The position numbers and the translations under genes are program-made. Below are positions 6,015 through 6,151 of a stretch of DNA of 6,151 nucleotides, one piece after another; within the stretch, counting starts at the first letter, position 1; each line of letters starts with the position of its first letter. The notes below the pieces were generated by a model. That model searched no databases and was not told the DNA's origin. It saw only the letters and a program-made list of their open reading frames with translations. The DNA comes from an uncultured Treponema sp. GTDB lineage: Bacteria > Spirochaetota > Spirochaetia > Treponematales > Treponemataceae. Where the stretch lies: the NCBI GenBank assembly GCA_905236315.1, contig CAJOPO010000070.1:1-6151 (forward strand), written 5' to 3'.

Positions 6015-6151
6015 GAGAAAGAGCGTAAGTATAAGGTTGTATGGAAACGCAAAGTGGAAAAACAGATTGCAAAAATGCCTAGTTACAGTTGGGTAGCCTG
6101 CTGGACGGCGGAAAACAATGAGATTATTGTGGAGGTTTATTATGTTGGCAG
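5988..6151 (+). CDS. Possible protein-coding frame of unknown function, continuing past the right edge
   Basis: The frame is free of stops from 5967 (after a TAG at 5964-5966) to the window end, 61 codons. A possible start is TTG 5988, with AAAAGG (5975-5980) about 7 nt upstream inside the third 44-bp unit; ATG 6075 is the first in-frame ATG. Counting from TTG 5988, residues 9-30 are a Lys/Glu/Arg-rich, helix-like stretch. They are followed by YSWVACWTAENNEIIVEVYY (33-52), which reads as beta strands with an ENN turn. The amino-acid pattern looks like genuine protein rather than random translation. The odd points are the start lying inside a tandem repeat, the lack of an early ATG, and the competing GGAGG-ATG signal in another frame at 6131-6144. 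It may be a real gene, the tail of a broken gene (the repeat having replaced its 5' end) or chance. I do not recognise a family. Confidence 0.4.
   Translation, partial: MPKFLSRSLEKERKYKVVWKRKVEKQIAKMPSYSWVACWTAENNEIIVEVYYVG
6131..6151 (+). promoter_or_regulatory. Possible Shine-Dalgarno and ATG of a gene starting at the right edge
   Basis: GGAGG (6131-6135) is followed 6 nt later by ATG 6142-6144, and the frame reads M-L-A to the window end. An in-frame ATG also occurs at 6118. This is a strong ribosome-binding pattern, but it lies in a different frame from the protein-like reading at 5988-6151, where the same bases encode V-E-V-Y-Y-V. Only one is likely to be real; sequence to the right would decide. 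Confidence 0.3.

Overview
The window is AT-rich bacterial DNA that most resembles a host-associated Treponema (Spirochaetota). This is inference from three things: an outer-membrane barrel gene divergent from folD (an arrangement I recall, unchecked, from the T. pallidum TP0732/TP0733 region), a spirochete-style lipoprotein signal with two possible lipobox cysteines, and overall codon use. No marker gene in the window fixes the species.

Left half (1-2671), all on the minus strand. Transcription would run from an AT-rich divergent intergenic region near 2700 through three genes: a small secreted protein predicted to be an outer-membrane beta-barrel (about 1976-2653), a lipoprotein with a beta-propeller-like sequence pattern (862-1953), and the 5' part of rarA/mgsA, the AAA+ replication-fork recombination factor, which runs off the left edge (1-775). 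The barrel and lipoprotein genes are 22 bp apart. Between the lipoprotein gene and rarA lies a 16-bp tandem repeat that folds into a long perfect hairpin.

Right half (2816-5859), plus strand: a tightly packed three-gene unit. It holds folD (one-carbon folate interconversion), folE2 (GTP cyclohydrolase IB, the first step toward dihydroneopterin or queuosine precursors) and miaB (radical-SAM methylthiotransferase for tRNA A37). folE2 starts with GTG directly after the folD stop codon. miaB starts inside the folE2 stop (ATGA). Both junctions have a well-placed GGAG, so translational coupling is likely. The link between the genes is one-carbon/pterin metabolism and tRNA modification, with no single pathway shared by all three.

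Right edge (5860-6151): a 44-bp tandem array of just over three units with conserved small inverted repeats. It runs into an open frame (about 5988-6151) whose translation looks like real protein and which leaves the window. Base composition here seems less AT-rich than in the neighbouring genes. This edge is the least explained and most interesting part. I see no defence system, CRISPR array, insertion sequence, rRNA or tRNA. Most of the window is housekeeping DNA.
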